DNA of 13,411 bases from Methanomicrobiales archaeon (GTDB lineage: Archaea > Halobacteriota > Methanomicrobia > Methanomicrobiales > Methanospirillaceae): NCBI GenBank assembly GCA_017883495.1, contig JADGNL010000010.1, positions 1 through 13,411 on the forward strand, given 5' to 3'. Position 1 is the first letter of the stretch, and each line of letters starts with the position of its first letter. A program made the translations under genes and the position numbers. Shown piece after piece: positions 12,749-13,411 of this stretch. The notes beneath the pieces were generated by a model. That model made no database searches. It was not told the origin of the DNA and was given only the letters and a program-made list of their open reading frames with translations.

Positions 12749-13411
12749 CGGCACGCCTCCGTCAGCCGCGCGAGCAGGGCGCCAACCTGAATGAACTCGG
12801 ACGCCCCGCCCGCGAGCTCCGCGTCCGTCTCGGCGAGCGCGATGGCGAGGTTCGGGTCGTTCCCGCCGCGCCGGGCCGCCTTCCGCAGCTCGAGCAGGAG
12901 TTCGCGCCCGGAGAGACCGTCGTCGATCAGGAGGGACTCTGCGGTCCGCTGGGCGGCGGCCATGTCCCCCTCGCCGAGTGCGTCGAGAGCGGTCCGTGCG
13001 CCGCGCTCGGCCCCAGTCACTTCGAACGCGTCGAACGCGATGGGCGCGCCGGACGTCGCCGCGATCTCGAGCAGCATGATCGCCCGGCGAACGTCGCCGT
13101 GGGCCGCGGCCGCGATCATCCCGAGCTCCTCGTCGGGGAACACGGCAACGCCCTCGGCCGCCAGGATCCTACGGAGAATTTCGATCACGGCCTCGGCCGG
13201 GAGCGGGCGGAAGACGATCGGGAGGCAACGCGACGCGATCGCCGGCAGGATCGCCGACTGCCGCGCCGTGATGAAGATGAACCGGCAGGTCCGCGAGTAT
13301 CGCTCCATAGTCCGCCGGAGCGCCTGCTGCATCTCGTTCGGCATGGCGTCCGCCTCGGAGAAGACCATCAGCTTGAACTCGGCGTCGAGCGGTCGGATCG
13401 CGGCGTACGTC
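12745..13411 (-). CDS. Replication factor C small-subunit-like AAA+ protein, 3' part (5' end outside the window)
   Basis: The frame stays open to the window edge, so the true start lies beyond 13411. The visible about 221 residues begin TYAAIRPLDAEFKLMVFSEADAM, matching the clamp-loader Walker B region, then QQALRRTMERYSRTCRFIF, the RFC hallmark, and IASRC (SRC motif with the arginine finger). The lid domain contains GDVRRAIMLLE (sensor 2-like). The C-terminal collar helix (SEFIQVGALLARL) resembles that of RFC small subunits, which assemble into the pentamer that loads PCNA. Two ATPase features look changed: the Walker B reads FSEADA where LDEADA is usual, and sensor 1 reads ITARQSA where SCNYSSK is usual. 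That suggests a paralogous, possibly non-hydrolysing small subunit, as described for archaea with two small subunits. Its TGA overlaps the methyltransferase start. Confidence 0.85.
   Translation of the reverse strand, partial: TYAAIRPLDAEFKLMVFSEADAMPNEMQQALRRTMERYSRTCRFIFITARQSAILPAIASRCLPIVFRPLPAEAVIEILRRILAAEGVAVFPDEELGMIAAAAHGDVRRAIMLLEIAATSGAPIAFDAFEVTGAERGARTALDALGEGDMAAAQRTAESLLIDDGLSGRELLLELRKAARRGGNDPNLAIALAETDAELAGGASEFIQVGALLARLTEACR
12756..12760 (-). promoter_or_regulatory. Shine-Dalgarno that decides the methyltransferase start
   Basis: GGAGG on the minus strand, inside the end of the RFC-like gene, lies 7 nt before GTG 12748 but only 1 nt from GTG 12754. This favours the shorter form. 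It contrasts with the leaderless-looking starts of most other genes here. Confidence 0.6.

Overview
The window looks like chromosomal DNA of a high-GC methanogenic archaeon, most likely of the order Methanomicrobiales. This is inferred from several signs: A/T-rich boxes about 20-30 nt before start codons with little or no 5' leader, multi-PAS histidine kinases with a DLQEPLRS H-box, a replication factor C small-subunit relative, a 4Fe-4S flavoprotein of the methanogen Isf type, and a secreted NHL-repeat protein ending in a dockerin-like tail. Genus cannot be fixed by eye. No rRNA, tRNA, CRISPR array or insertion sequence was seen.

Layout. Positions 1-753 (+) hold the C-terminal end of a PAS-type sensor histidine kinase (K1), followed by about 470 bp with no convincing gene. 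An AI-2E-family membrane protein lies on the minus strand (1223-2260). From about 2375 to 8690 there is a diverged tandem duplication of a two-gene module. Each copy has its own promoter, a 65-residue charged small protein on the plus strand, a terminator, a roughly 245-bp convergent spacer, and a large cytoplasmic multi-PAS histidine kinase on the minus strand. Copy A contains 2471-2668 and kinase K2 (2917-5196); copy B contains 5596-5793 and kinase K3 (6040-8631). Next is the NHL-repeat/dockerin-like exported protein (8831-9991, minus), with a hairpin-T terminator.

From 10105 the character changes to housekeeping or cofactor-type genes. An iron-sulfur flavoprotein (10105-10692) overlaps by 1 nt a PurM/HypE-superfamily 'AIR synthase-related' protein (10692-12020), so these two are probably translationally coupled. 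Convergent to them are a class I SAM methyltransferase (12023-12748) and, overlapping its start in a GTGA junction, the C-terminal part of an RFC small-subunit-like AAA+ protein that runs off the window.

The three kinases keep the residues needed for phosphotransfer, but no receiver-domain or DNA-binding output gene is present, so their partners lie elsewhere. The least explained part is the duplicated small-protein/kinase module. Its promoter and convergent spacer are conserved between copies about as well as the coding sequence, which suggests a conserved unit of signalling with an unknown small protein. This is a hypothesis.
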